A stretch of DNA of 64,000 bases from Asparagopsis taxiformis. Lineage: Eukaryota > Rhodophyta > Florideophyceae > Bonnemaisoniales > Bonnemaisoniaceae. The translations under genes were made by a program, and so were the position numbers. The DNA lies in the NCBI GenBank assembly GCA_030407315.1, contig JALQPE010002658.1, forward strand, positions 1 through 64,000, read 5' to 3'. The notes beneath the pieces are model-generated. The model ran no database searches. It worked only from the letters and a program-made list of their open reading frames with translations, and was not told where the DNA came from. Positions 11,399-22,391 of this stretch are shown here, piece by piece; the stretch's first letter is position 1; each line of letters starts with the position of its first letter.

Positions 11399-14300
11399 GT
11401 CACGAGCCACCCACATCGCCTGAACCCTTACGTAAAAGGGGGACGACCGACGTCGATGATTGGTCCTCCGCAGGCTCACCGATGAACGAGAGCTACGTAA
11501 AGCTCACGGCCGCGAAGGCCAACTCGAGTCACACGACACCCGACGTGGGGGAAGAAACGAAGTCCGACGGGACGAACGAACCTCACACGAAGAGGAAGCC
11601 TCGCAGACGAGCGAGACGCGCTACCCGGAAGCACGACGCTTCCGAGCGCGAGAAAGCCAAGCACGCGGCTTATACGAAGCGTGTCGACGCAAAAGAAGCC
11701 ATACGGGCTCACACGATGAAGCGACGAACCGCTAGCGAAGACGTAGACCGCGCGCCGGTCAGGACCGAACCGTTGGTCCTCGATGGGCATACGTGCCTAC
11801 TTGCGTCGAAGCATTATATAGTGTCCGGAACGATCGGACTAGACCTCAACGTGATGAGGGCGATTACCATCGCGATGGATACGTGCAGCGGCTACAACTT
11901 GATACGAACAAGTTTACTACCCTACGACTGGGTCGACCGCTGTCTACGTGACGAAGAGCTACCGAAGCTCGGAGACGCCAACGGGCGACGTTTGCCTATC
12001 GAAGGCGCCATCCTGCTTCGTGTCAGGTTGGGGAACTCGCTGTTCCGCGTAAAATTCTTCGTAGCCAACACGCTGGCCGTTCCCGTTATAATGGGTACGT
12101 CGTTCATGTCGAAGCATGTCGATGCTATACGCTGTCGAGCGCAGACAATCGACCTCCATCGGGGGGATACGATACCCATTATCGCGGAGGGCGATACGAC
12201 GACTCCGTACGAGGAGGGGGAAGAGACGAATCCAAACGTGGAACACCCGAAGCGCCGCGAGCGTAACGCGGCCGCGAATCGGCCGAGCCGAACGTTCTCG
12301 GTTCGCCTGACGAAGTACACGCGTGTACCGGCGATGTCGCAACGGACCGTCAACGTGACGACGGACGCGACCGGACTCGTGTTCCTCGAACCGAAAGCGT
12401 CGGTGCAATTCCGGCATGGGCTGCGCATAGCCAACGGAGTGGTCGACGTAGGACCGAGAGAGACGTTCTCTATTATCGTGTCGAACTTCACGAAGAAGGA
12501 CCGCGAATTGCCGAAAGGCGCAACGATTGCGTACGCGGTACGCTCCCCGCTGGGAATCGTCCCACTCAAGCGTGAGGGCGGCGAAGCCCTCGCGAAGGTC
12601 TTGAACCTACCGCTAGTCGACGCGACGACACGGACGAATACGAACGGGTTGGGCGACGAAACGCCAGACCCGTTGGTCAACGAAAAGGGGAACGACCCCG
12701 CCACGGATTGGCAGTCGACAATCGATTTGTCGCACCTCGACGACGAGGATTTACGAAAGCGCATCAACGAGATGCTAGCTACACATTCGTCAATGTGGAC
12801 GAGCGGACGCCTCGGCGAAATCAATGCTACGGAGCATCGAATCGAACTCGAACCGGGCACGCGGCCCATACGTTCAATGCCCTATCGTCAGGGTCCGGCT
12901 TTACGTACGATAGCCGAGGAGCAGATCACGAAGATGCTCAACGAAGGGGTTATCGAACCCGCGTCCAGCGAATGGGCGTCACCAATCGTGTTGGTGCCGA
13001 AGAAGGACGGATCCTTACGTTTCTGTGTCGATTACAGGCGTTTGAACGCGAAAACGATCGCTGATTCGTACCCGCTTCCTCGTATGGAAGACTGCCTTGA
13101 TTCGTTGGGCGACGCCGCCATCTTCACGACACTCGATTGTAACGCCGGTTACTGGCAAGTGCCCGTCTCCGCCGAGGACCGTGATAAGACAACGTTTACG
13201 TCTTTCATGGGAACGTATCGCTACGTGCGAATGCCATTCGGGCTACGAAATGCCCCCGCTACGTTTCAGCGGACGTTGGACATCATCCTCTCCGGAGTAC
13301 GTTGGCAATCGTGCCTGGTCTACTTAGACGACGTAATCGTCTTTTCGAAAGACCTCGAGTCTCACCTGGGTCACGTTGACCAGGTGCTTTCCCTGCTACG
13401 CGCAGCGGGAGTAACGTTAAAGCTCACGAAGTGCTCGTTCTTTCAACCACGAGTTGACTACCTGGGGCACGTGATTACCCCAGGGAAGCTGCACGTTGCA
13501 GCACGGAACAAGGAAGCCTTTCGTACGGCTACGTTCCCACGCGACAAGACGCAATGTCGATCGTTTTTGGGCGCGGCCAACGTTTACCGCCGTTTCGTAA
13601 AGGCGTATGCCGAGATCGCTCGGCCACTCAACACGATGTTGAAGAAGGACGCCTCCCCCGATTGGACGAATCCAACTAACGCGCAAACGAATGCGTTCGA
13701 AACGTTGAAGACAATACTGGTGTCGCCACCAGTATTGCACCTTCCGAAGGCGGGACGTCCGTTCATGATCGATACCGACGCGTCGGCGTATCAGCTGGGA
13801 GCTACGTTGCTCCAGCAGCAGAACGAGGACAAGCCCAACGAATGGGTGCCGATTGGGTACTGGTCGAAGACCCTCAACGAAACCGAACGCGGTTACTCGG
13901 CAACGGAGCGCGAGTGTTACTCCGTCGTCTGGGCGATAACGTCGCTCCGACCCTACGTAGAGGGTCAGCGATTTACCGTACGTACGGATCACGAAGCCTT
14001 ACGTTGGCTGATGACGTTAACGGACGCGTCCGGACGACTACTACGATGGAGGCTACGCGTTGCCGAATTCGATTTCGAAGTTACGTACAGGCCTGGGCGC
14101 GTGCACCAGGTACCTGACGCTTTATCACGTGTGATATCTACGTATGACGACGGTCGACCCGTCGACGATGACGTACCATCGTACGGGGACGCAGTCCTCG
14201 TGACGACTCGCAGTCGGCGACAACCCACACGAAATGGGCAAGGACGAACGACGTCCGTACGTAAAAAGGCAACGAATGCCAGGGGTCACGACGACCCGTC

Positions 14301-15927
14301 GAACGAGACTCGTGATGAACGAACATCGGCCACGACGGCTGGCCACGATGGCTTCGAGTTCAACCGCGACGCGACGCTCGATGACGTTCTCGACGAGGAA
14401 CCGGATTTCCTCGACGAACAGCGCGCTGCCGAAGACGATTCGGCACGCGTGCCACCAGCTGACGTCCAGCTTCCCATTACGAGGGACGAGCTTATCGAAG
14501 CTCAACGCGAGGACGCGTTCTGTCAAACGATACTGACACGACAGTCCGAGACGCAGGACGCTGCATTCTTCGAAGGCCACGATGGCCTACTCCGACGCCG
14601 GAACCCTCACGATGAGGAACGTACACAAATCGTTGTGCCGGCTTCGTTGCGGCCGCGGCTGCTGGAGTTAACGCACCACCACGTCCTCGCTGGACACCCC
14701 GGACAAACGCGTATGTACTACACCCTACGGAGGACGTACTACTGGCCCGCGATGGCCGCCGACATCTACGCAACGGTACGAAACTGCGTTGGATGTGCGA
14801 AGAACCGCGTGAAGCTTCGCAAACGGACGAACCCGTTACGTTTATTCCCGGCCACGGAGCCGCTGCGAGACCTATGTATCGACATACTAGGTCCGCTGAC
14901 GAAGACCACGCGTGGCAACCGATTTATTCTCGTTATAACGGACCGCTTCACGAAGCTGACTAGAGTCGTACCTCTACGAAATATCGATTCCGCCAACGTG
15001 GCGAGCGCGTTCGTCAACGCGTGGGTCTTCTCGTATGGACCCCCACGGACGCTCATAAGCGATAACGGAAAGCAGTTCGCTGCTAAGTTTTTCCAGCGCG
15101 TCTGCAACGAAATCGGCGTGACGAACGTCTTTACGTCGACGTACCACCCCCAAACGAACGGGCAGGTGGAGCGCTACAACAGGACGATCCTGGCGATGCT
15201 GCGCAATTACGTGAACGAAAACCAGAACGACTGGGATCGATACGCATCGGCGTTAACGTTTGCGTACAACACGCATGTGCATTCGAGCACGGGCACGACG
15301 CCCTTCGATTTGATTCTCACGAATCCACCGCCACCGTTGGCGCTACACACGTCGGTAACGAACCGCGAACTACCCGACGGGGGAGGGCGAGCCACTTACG
15401 TGCGTGAGCTCGCCACAACGATGGATAACGCGTATCGAACGCTGAAGGCCGCGCAGGCACGTTATAAACGAAATTTCGACAAACGAGTCCGTGTCTCGAA
15501 TCGAAACATCCGCGCGGGAGAATACGTATTCATCGACCCGACGGACGGGACCACGAAGGGCACGAAGCTCGGCAACCACGCGTTGGGACCGTTCCGCGTA
15601 CTACGTAACGACGTACGAACGTTCGTCATCCAACGAGGAGACGTAGTTGAACGTGTCAACTCGGACCGCGTTGCGTACGCGCCAACGCCGGCGAACGCGC
15701 CCCCGCCGGAGCCATACGATGCCACCGAGGCAGACCTCGACAAGAACCGCGACGGTCCGGCGTATGTAGTAGACGATCTACTGAACCATCGCGTAAACGA
15801 TGACGGCACCCTAGACTTCCTCGTGAAGTGGGTCGGGTATCGTAACCCTACGTGGGAACCCCGCCGGAACGTATCTGAAGAGAGCGTCTCTCGATACTTC
15901 GCACGCGTGCGACGAGCAACAACGTGA
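11338..15927 (+). CDS. pol: Element A pol polyprotein: protease, RT, RNase H, integrase, chromodomain
   Basis: One open frame of 1529 codons counted from the first ATG, though it is probably made as a gag-pol fusion by -1 frameshifting at 11377-11383. Domains in order: aspartic protease near residue 181 (MDTCSGYNLI, with Cys where DTG has Gly); reverse transcriptase with YLDD at 662-665; RNase H (DTDAS) near 812; integrase zinc-binding HHCC (HHHVLAGHPG, then CVGCAKNR) near 1112-1155; integrase core D1182, D1242 and E1278 with the usual D-X35-E spacing; and a C-terminal chromodomain (FLVKWVGY, TWEPRRN) near 1475-1525. This machinery copies the RNA into cDNA and inserts it in the nucleus. No internal stop is present, so pol may still be active if the protease tolerates Cys. 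Confidence 0.95.
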   Translation: MGSRRQRVERPRAGKRPGDVGHEPPTSPEPLRKRGTTDVDDWSSAGSPMNESYVKLTAAKANSSHTTPDVGEETKSDGTNEPHTKRKPRRRARRATRKHDASEREKAKHAAYTKRVDAKEAIRAHTMKRRTASEDVDRAPVRTEPLVLDGHTCLLASKHYIVSGTIGLDLNVMRAITIAMDTCSGYNLIRTSLLPYDWVDRCLRDEELPKLGDANGRRLPIEGAILLRVRLGNSLFRVKFFVANTLAVPVIMGTSFMSKHVDAIRCRAQTIDLHRGDTIPIIAEGDTTTPYEEGEETNPNVEHPKRRERNAAANRPSRTFSVRLTKYTRVPAMSQRTVNVTTDATGLVFLEPKASVQFRHGLRIANGVVDVGPRETFSIIVSNFTKKDRELPKGATIAYAVRSPLGIVPLKREGGEALAKVLNLPLVDATTRTNTNGLGDETPDPLVNEKGNDPATDWQSTIDLSHLDDEDLRKRINEMLATHSSMWTSGRLGEINATEHRIELEPGTRPIRSMPYRQGPALRTIAEEQITKMLNEGVIEPASSEWASPIVLVPKKDGSLRFCVDYRRLNAKTIADSYPLPRMEDCLDSLGDAAIFTTLDCNAGYWQVPVSAEDRDKTTFTSFMGTYRYVRMPFGLRNAPATFQRTLDIILSGVRWQSCLVYLDDVIVFSKDLESHLGHVDQVLSLLRAAGVTLKLTKCSFFQPRVDYLGHVITPGKLHVAARNKEAFRTATFPRDKTQCRSFLGAANVYRRFVKAYAEIARPLNTMLKKDASPDWTNPTNAQTNAFETLKTILVSPPVLHLPKAGRPFMIDTDASAYQLGATLLQQQNEDKPNEWVPIGYWSKTLNETERGYSATERECYSVVWAITSLRPYVEGQRFTVRTDHEALRWLMTLTDASGRLLRWRLRVAEFDFEVTYRPGRVHQVPDALSRVISTYDDGRPVDDDVPSYGDAVLVTTRSRRQPTRNGQGRTTSVRKKATNARGHDDPSNETRDERTSATTAGHDGFEFNRDATLDDVLDEEPDFLDEQRAAEDDSARVPPADVQLPITRDELIEAQREDAFCQTILTRQSETQDAAFFEGHDGLLRRRNPHDEERTQIVVPASLRPRLLELTHHHVLAGHPGQTRMYYTLRRTYYWPAMAADIYATVRNCVGCAKNRVKLRKRTNPLRLFPATEPLRDLCIDILGPLTKTTRGNRFILVITDRFTKLTRVVPLRNIDSANVASAFVNAWVFSYGPPRTLISDNGKQFAAKFFQRVCNEIGVTNVFTSTYHPQTNGQVERYNRTILAMLRNYVNENQNDWDRYASALTFAYNTHVHSSTGTTPFDLILTNPPPPLALHTSVTNRELPDGGGRATYVRELATTMDNAYRTLKAAQARYKRNFDKRVRVSNRNIRAGEYVFIDPTDGTTKGTKLGNHALGPFRVLRNDVRTFVIQRGDVVERVNSDRVAYAPTPANAPPPEPYDATEADLDKNRDGPAYVVDDLLNHRVNDDGTLDFLVKWVGYRNPTWEPRRNVSEESVSRYFARVRRATT
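11377..11422 (+). promoter_or_regulatory. Predicted -1 ribosomal frameshift signal, element A gag/pol
   Basis: The heptamer G GGA AAC lies at 11377-11383 in the correct gag phase. Three bases later a perfect 10-bp stem begins: CAGGCGATGT (11387-11396) pairs with ACATCGCCTG (11413-11422), with a possible inner GGT/ACC extension. The gag stop overlaps the stem. Slipping back one base at the heptamer enters the pol frame exactly (GKRPGDVGHEPP). Confidence 0.85.
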
Positions 15928-18451
15928 AAGGCCACGACGGCCCCCGAAAACGCACACGAGCGTCGGGTTAAGCGCACGCGTGCGCGACGTTGCACGATGC
16001 AACAAACGAAGGCGACGAGCCGCACGAACGAGAAGCGAAGGCACAACGAGTGGCCGGGACGTCCACCCTTGCGTTGGGGGGGGCGCGATGCGTGCTAGAG
16101 CCGTCGCTCTTTTCGTTTTCGACACCATACGTTGGTGGAGGCACGAGCGCCAACGAAAGATTGGACGACGAGTCCACGCGCGGACGATTCACACGATGTG
16201 AAGAGCCACGACTGGCTCGACAGTGTTGACCGTCCCACGGGCAAAGGTGACGACACCACGGGCCACGGACGGACAACACGTCAGATTTTTCGCGCGAAAA
16301 ATTATACTTGGGCCAGCGGGCCATGGACGCACGGTACGAAAAATCGGGCCGATTACAGTGCGCTAATCCGGCCAAATCTCGGGACACGCGTGCCCCGAAA
16401 ATTTCGTAATTTTGGCATGTCACGTGAGCCATCGTACGTCCCCGTGGACAGCCGCTGACAACGAGTCGCATCGACCAACGAGGTCAACGCCAAACAGCTC
16501 GCGAGCTAACGGCAACGTGACGCCGGTAGGCGGAGAAACGACGTAGGACGGACGCGTCCCCAGCGAAGATGGCAACGGCCTCATTACGAAACTCCCCGCA
16601 CGAAGCGGAACGAAGCTATACGTTAGCCGACGAATTAGACCAACGGGTCTCAGCGCACGAAGCGCGCGAGTAAAGCGTGCGAACGACGAGCCAACGAGGC
16701 CGCGACGACGGACGGCGAACCGTATCGCCATCGTGAGGCACGACGCCGAACGCGGTAGCCACGTACGGCAACCACGGAACGACACAACGGTGTCCTGCCA
16801 CGCGGGCATAACGAACGACGCGCGAAAGCGAAAAGCCCGCCGGCCAGTCGAACGCACGTAACGAAACACGAATACGCAACGGCGTACAAGCTGGTAGCCA
16901 ACGTAAACGGCACAGCTGAAGGCAACAAGCCGACGAAAAGTTGGCTCACGTAACAGCCTCAAACGCCCGCGGGCATGCGAAGCGACTGCGTCAATCGCGT
17001 CCCCGTCGGGTTCGCAAGTCGAATAAACGGAATTACGCAACGGCGTAGAGGGCGAGCATTACGTATGCCCAGGTGCACGTCGCACCACATAACGAATGAG
17101 CTAACGAAACGCTCCTCGGACGCCGCGGCGAACGACGCCACCACACGAAGCGGACTAGCGCAACGATTGCGCCACCGGCTAACGTGAAGCCGCGGGAACG
17201 TGAAGCGCGACGGCGCTAACGGTGTTAACGGCTATACGAAAAGCCAAGCCCGCCGGCAAAAACGTTGTCTACGGAACCGCGACGCACCACGACGCACTAC
17301 CGCGTACACGCAACGGCGTGAAGCGTCAAGCCAACTCACGCGCGAGTCGGCCTGACGCTTAGCGAATTTTCCGTCCAGCTCACCGGAGCGAATTAAAATT
17401 GGCACCGACGTGCTACGTGCCAGAGAGCTCGAATGCTCAACGGAATTCGACACCCGACGGGGTTATCCGCACGAGGGACGACGGCGGAAACGAACTCCGA
17501 GATAGTTACAAAATGATATCGCCACTGGCCAACGTGAAGCCGCGGCAACGCGAAGCGCGACGGCGCTAATGACGTCAACGGCTATACGAAAAGCCAAGCC
17601 CGCCGGCCACCACGTTGTCAACGAAACCGCAACGTACTGCGACGAATTACTGCGTACACGCCACGGCGTAGAACGTCAAACCGACTCACGTGCGCGTCGG
17701 TCTGATGTTCGACGAATTTTCCGCCAAGCTCATCGGAGCAAAATTAAAATTGGCACCGATGTGCTACGCGCTAAGGAGCTCGAATGCTCAACGAAATTCG
17801 ACACCCGACGGGGTTATCCGAACGAGAAACGACGGTGGAAACGATTTTCGAGTTAGTTACTAAATGATACGCACGCCAACGGGCTCTACGGTCGAGGTTA
17901 ACGTACCACTCGCAGTGAAAAGCCGCCGCTACGCGCCGCCGCTTTGCCGAATAATCGCGTGTGTTACGAACCTGCCAACGGGCACGCGCCGCCGCGAACT
18001 CGAAGCACGGGCTACGTAAGCCTTACGACACCCGACGGGGTAGACGCCACAACAAAAAAATTGTGGGGAGGGGCTTAACGCTAACCCCTCCCCCGCTGCA
18101 GACGACCTGCCAACACGTATTACGAAGCTCAACGGAGCCATGCGATTACGCAAAGAAACAAACGAAGGTTTACGAAGCAGCTCGATGCTAAAAGCCTACG
18201 AGGCCTACGACTAACCACGGAACGACGCCAACGGGCGGGCCGCGATGATTACGAAAGAGCCGGAGCGCACGCGCGCGCTCCGGCGCCGTGGCGATTCGAT
18301 CAGCCAACCGGGCCGCGTACGTTTAAACGAGATTTTTCGGGACAACTGCCACGTCCGCAGTTGTACCCGAAAAGGCGCCACGGCCCCGTGTCTCAGGCGC
18401 GTCCTGACGGGCCTCGCGTGGCCGGGACGTCCACGTGTGGGGGTGGGGCTG
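15928..18451 (+). other. Element A 3' non-coding region with polypurine tract
   Basis: About 2.5 kb between the pol stop and the 3' LTR, very rich in ACG and CGAA words. No domain is recognisable on either strand. It contains a 350-bp tandem duplication (17171-17870), a G/C-rich hairpin (18065-18093) and the polypurine tract GTGTGGGGGTGGGGCTG (18435-18451) abutting the LTR, where plus-strand DNA synthesis would start. Confidence 0.75.
17171..17870 (+). repeat. 350-bp tandem duplication in element A 3' region
   Basis: Copy 1 is 17171-17520 (from GCCACCGGCTAACGTGAAGC) and copy 2 is 17521-17870 (from GCCACTGGCCAACGTGAAGC). Both contain GGCTATACGAAAAGCCAAGC and GACACCCGACGGGGTTATCC and end at a TAGTTAC.AAATGATA segment. 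They are related throughout, with scattered substitutions, so the duplication predates this insertion. Confidence 0.85.
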
Positions 18452-19112
18452 TGTAGTATACGTGGCAATTCCGAAATTGCAAATATTTACGTTTTCCGCG
18501 GAATTCGAATTTCGGCGGACACGACCGATGACAGCAATGCTCGTGCATTGCTGGCGCATGCGCGCGCGCAACCGGCACACGTGTGCAACGAACGTACTGG
18601 CAACGGCCAACGGACCAACGGGTCCCTACGTGTGACCCACAAGGTCCTTTCCCATTCGGGGACGTTACGAGCAGTGTTTACACTGTAAAGCGATGCCATC
18701 GTGGCCATATAGGTATTGGCATCGTGCCGGGAGGGAAAGGGGACAAGACAACGATCGAGCAACGGCTCTAGTCTACGACTGACTTCTACGTTTACGTTTA
18801 CGTTTTGCCTAACGAGGCTTCGTCTCCGTCGAGCTGCGTACTCCCTACCCATCGCCGCACGTAAGGCTGATTGCGTGTAGTGCCTCCGGGCTTGGTCGAG
18901 AGCGCCTCCGGTGACGTACCACCTCGTGTGCTAACGTAATCCTCGCGTGGATTGTTGCGTCGTGACGCTCGTGTCTACTCGCTAACCACTCTACCTTCCT
19001 ACCTAACAATACAGTCAAAACACCAGCGGGTGGACTGCTCGTTTCGTTTCGTTAAGGACAGCGTGTCCGTGGCTCGTACCAGCTACTACGTCTAACGAAC
19101 TATCGTTCCACA
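18452..19112 (+). repeat. Element A 3' LTR
   Basis: 661 bp from TGTAGTATACGTGG to CGTTCCACA, directly after the polypurine tract and directly before the target duplication GATTC (19113-19117). Confidence 0.95.
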
Positions 19113-22100
19113 GATTCATTCGCTCGACTTGTCCGTTCGATTGCGGATGATACGTCGTCGTGAATATGTTTCGCGTTCCCATAAGCGCGCACGTTTCCTG
19201 AAATAACTTCGAGCGAAACTGCGGTCCGTTGTCAGAAAGCAGCGTGCGCGGCGGTCCGTATACAAAGACCCAGTCTCTGCAAAAGGCCTTCGCGACGGCG
19301 AGCGCAGATACGCGTCCGAGCGCGATGAGTCGGCAAAGCTTGCTATAGCGATCGGCGATTACGAGTACGAAGCGGCGTTGTCGCGGAGTCTCGGGTAGCG
19401 GACCCAGAATATCGATAGCGACGTCTTCGAGCGGGCGCGTTGCGGGAAAGAGCTTCAGGGCGTTCGTGTGGCGATATTGCGTAACGCGGTTACGTGCGCA
19501 CGCATCGCACTGTCTCACTGTAGTGTAGACGTCTACGCTCATCACCGGCCAGTAGTATGCACGTCGAATTGCGTCGTACATGCGCCGCGCGCCCGGGTGT
19601 CCTGCAGTTACCGCGTAGTGGTTAGCTCGCAGAATACGCCCCTTAATCGCTTCGGGAACGACTATCTGCGTGGCGTTGTCGAGCGGAGCGGTCCTCATGA
19701 GAATCCCATCGGGGGATAGGTGAAAACGCGATCGCGGCGCGGTTTCGACGTCGCGTTTTGCGTTCTGGCAGAACTCGTCCGTAGCCTGCTCGCGTATCCA
19801 CTCGTCAGCGGATACGGGTGGTTCGATACATGCTCGAGATGTCAGCAGACAATCCAGGCTAGGATAGTATTCGGCGTAGTCGCATAGTAGCGCGGCGTCG
19901 GCTCGAACGTAAGCGTCCGCGTGCGGTTCGACGATGTTCGCGGCGCCGAAGCAGGGTATCTCGTCCGGTATTTCCGTCTCGTCGCCGCTTCGCGTGGCCA
20001 TTCGCGAGAGCGCGTCGGCGATAACATGTCGTTTACCCTTTTTATATTCGACGTCGAACTCGAACTCGGCGAGTCGCAATCGCCAGCGCGCGAGTCGTCC
20101 TTCCGCGGAGGTCATATTTAGAATCCAGCGCAGCGAATTATGGTCCGTGCGAACCGTGAACTTCCGTCCTTCTAGATGTGCGCGTAATAGTAACACAGCC
20201 CATACCACTGCGAGTCATTCGCGTTCCGTTGTCGAATAATTTCGCTCTGCGTCGTTAAGCGTGCGCGACCAGTATCCGACTGGATGTAATACGTCGTCGT
20301 CGGCGTCTAACTGTAGTAACGCGCACCCGATTTGGCCTTGCGACGCGTCGGTGTCGAGCACATACGGGTGCCCTTCGCGCGGTAGACGAAGGATAGGTGG
20401 GGATGGCATCGCTTGTCGCAATGACTCGAACGCGCGCGTTTGCTCTGGCGTCGGCGCGGGTAGGTTATCTCCTTGGTCCTTCTTCAGCAGCTGCGTAAGC
20501 GGCGCTGCTACGAACGCGAATTTTTCAACGAATCGGCGGTATACGTTGCACGTCCCCAGGAAGCTGCGCAGTTGCGATTTCGTCGTCGGGTACGTCGCAT
20601 CGCGTAGCGCGTCGCATCTCGTCGTCGGTACGGATAGCTTTCCAGGCGAAATAGTATGCCCCAGATAGTCCACTGAGCGTTTGAAGAACTCGGTCTTCGC
20701 GAATTTAAGCGAAACGCCAGCGCGTCCGAGGATTCCCAGTATCTCGTCGACGTGATGCACGTGCGCATTCACGTCGGCGGAGAAGATGATTACGTCATCC
20801 AAGTAGACAAGGCAGTGCTGCCATTTCACGTTCGCGAGCAAGATATCGAGCGCGCGCTGAAACGTCGCGGGCGCGTTCGAAAGTCCAAAGGGCATTCGGC
20901 GGAAGCGATACGTACCAACATGCAACGTAAACGTAGTCTTATCGCGGTCGGCGTGCGCTACCGGGATTTGCCAGTATCCCGAATTGCAGTCCAGCGTAGT
21001 GAAAACCGTCGCGTTACCGAGCGAGTCGACGCAATCGTCCATGCGCGGAATCGGATACGCGTCCTTCACGGTAGCGGCGTTTAAGCGGCGATAGTCGATG
21101 CAGAAGCGGGAATTCCCGTCCTTCTTAGGCACGACTACGACCGGGCTCGCCCATTCCGATGTAGCAGGTTCGATCACTCCAGCGCGGAGCATCTTATCCC
21201 CTTGCGTACGGATAATTTCGCGCGACGCGTGTCCGGCGCGGTACGGCGGTTGGTTGACGGGGTCGCCCCCGGAACCAGTTCGATGCGGTGTTCTGTCGCG
21301 TGGATGGCTCCAAGCGTGCCATTCCACATTCGCTCGTGCTTTCGCAGCATCTCGATAATTCGCGCGTGTAGGTCATCGTCTACTCGCTCATCGCGTAGCG
21401 TCGCGCGTAAGAGGTCTTCCCAATGCGGCGTCGCGTTCGCAATTCCGTCGGCTTCGCGCAGGTCCGGCGGGTTCGTCGCGTTGCATGGCGTCGCATCGTC
21501 GGGCGGTCGGTCTTGTGGAGTCGGCGCCTCTTGCGCAACTTGTAGGCAACCTACGGGGTTGGGCACCGCGGCGCCCACCTTCATGCCTTTGGGCAATACC
21601 TGTAGGCGGGTGCCGGCGTTGTGCACGTGCACGCTGAAGGGCACGTTCCTTTTAACCTGCGTTTCACCGTTGGCTAGACGAAGCAACTTCTGCCCGTAGA
21701 GGTCGGTCGCGGGTATCGTGATGCAGCGTCCGTCAGCGCCCGTGGTGACTTCGATAGCTTGCGTCGCGTGCGGCGGAATCGACGTGCGGCGCGCAACGCG
21801 GATTGGTGCGAAATCTGTCGGTCGGGTAGTCTTGGGGGTCGGTGCGCGGCGCGGTTTCGTCGGCGTGCGTGGGAGCATCGGAACGTGGTCTCCATAGCGG
21901 GTTCGCAACGCGCGCTGCGGCCCAGTATAGATCATCCGAACCACACGGTCGATGAAGTCTGCTCCCAGAATGCAAGGGACGGATAAGCGCGGCATCACTA
22001 GGAAAGTTTGAAGGTGCGCGCGGGCACCTAGAAGAACGCTAAGTCGCAACGACGCGTTCGGCGCGAGGCGTCGTCCATTCGCGTCGATAATCGCGCAACG

Positions 22101-22391
22101 CAGCGTCGGCGGCGTAGCGTGGCGCTTCCAATCAGCGCCTAATACGTTCTCGCGAATGAGGCTCGGGCCCGCGCCGGTATCAAGCACAGCGGTCACCGCG
22201 GTGGCCGTGCGTAGATTATATCCGACGCGTATCTCGAGTTTGTAGTTCGCGGTAGGGGTCTGAAACAGGACCACTGTTTCGGGTGGTAACGGAGGCGGTC
22301 TTTCGCGCGGCGGTTGCGTCATCGCGCGTCGCGTGTCCGTTGAGTGGGGAGGAGTCGGCCCACCCGCTACGACTCCTCGTAGGCGTTTCCC
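19113..22391 (-). pseudogene. pol: Element B pol, 5' part: protease, RT, RNase H, integrase core
   Basis: Read on the minus strand from the frameshift heptamer at 22391. Protease with canonical DTG (LDTGAGPSLI) near 22170-22190. Reverse transcriptase from 21180 to about 20650 with VVVPKKDGNSRFCIDYRRLN and YLDD near 20800. RNase H with DTDAS near 20355. Integrase HHCC (NHYAVTAGHPG, CDACARNR) near 19480-19640 and core motifs DILGPL, SDNGPQ and YHPQSNGQVERMN, ending at the nested element A at 19117. A frameshift near 21260 and an in-frame TGA at 20215-20217 (where related elements continue ERE-x-LAVVWA) make it inactive. Motif order is that of a chromovirus pol. Confidence 0.9.
22349..22391 (-). 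promoter_or_regulatory. Predicted -1 ribosomal frameshift signal, element B gag/pol
   Basis: On the minus strand GGGAAAC (22391-22385) lies in gag phase as G GGA AAC. After a 6-base spacer, GAGGAGTCG (22378-22370) pairs perfectly with CGACTCCTC (22357-22349). The gag stop TAG (22369-22367) is at the start of the loop. The -1 frame continues without stop into the protease. Confidence 0.85.

Larger units (their letters stand above)
8240..19112 (+). mobile_element. Complete Ty3/gypsy chromovirus element A
   Basis: The element has two LTRs with TGT...ACA ends and a 5-bp target duplication GATTC at 8235-8239 and 19113-19117. The order is LTR, primer-binding site, gag, protease, reverse transcriptase, RNase H, integrase, chromodomain, a long 3' non-coding region, polypurine tract and LTR. 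It lies in the integrase gene of element B, in opposite orientation. Pol is one uninterrupted frame. Gag has one frame break near 10410. The two LTRs differ mostly by single-base gaps, suggesting recent insertion or sequence error. Confidence 0.95.

Noticed and set aside
16420..17040. 206-codon minus-strand frame in the element A 3' region
   Set aside because: Arg-rich, low-complexity translation of ACG/CGAA-rich DNA with no domain. An antisense gene is possible in some gypsy elements, but nothing supports it here.
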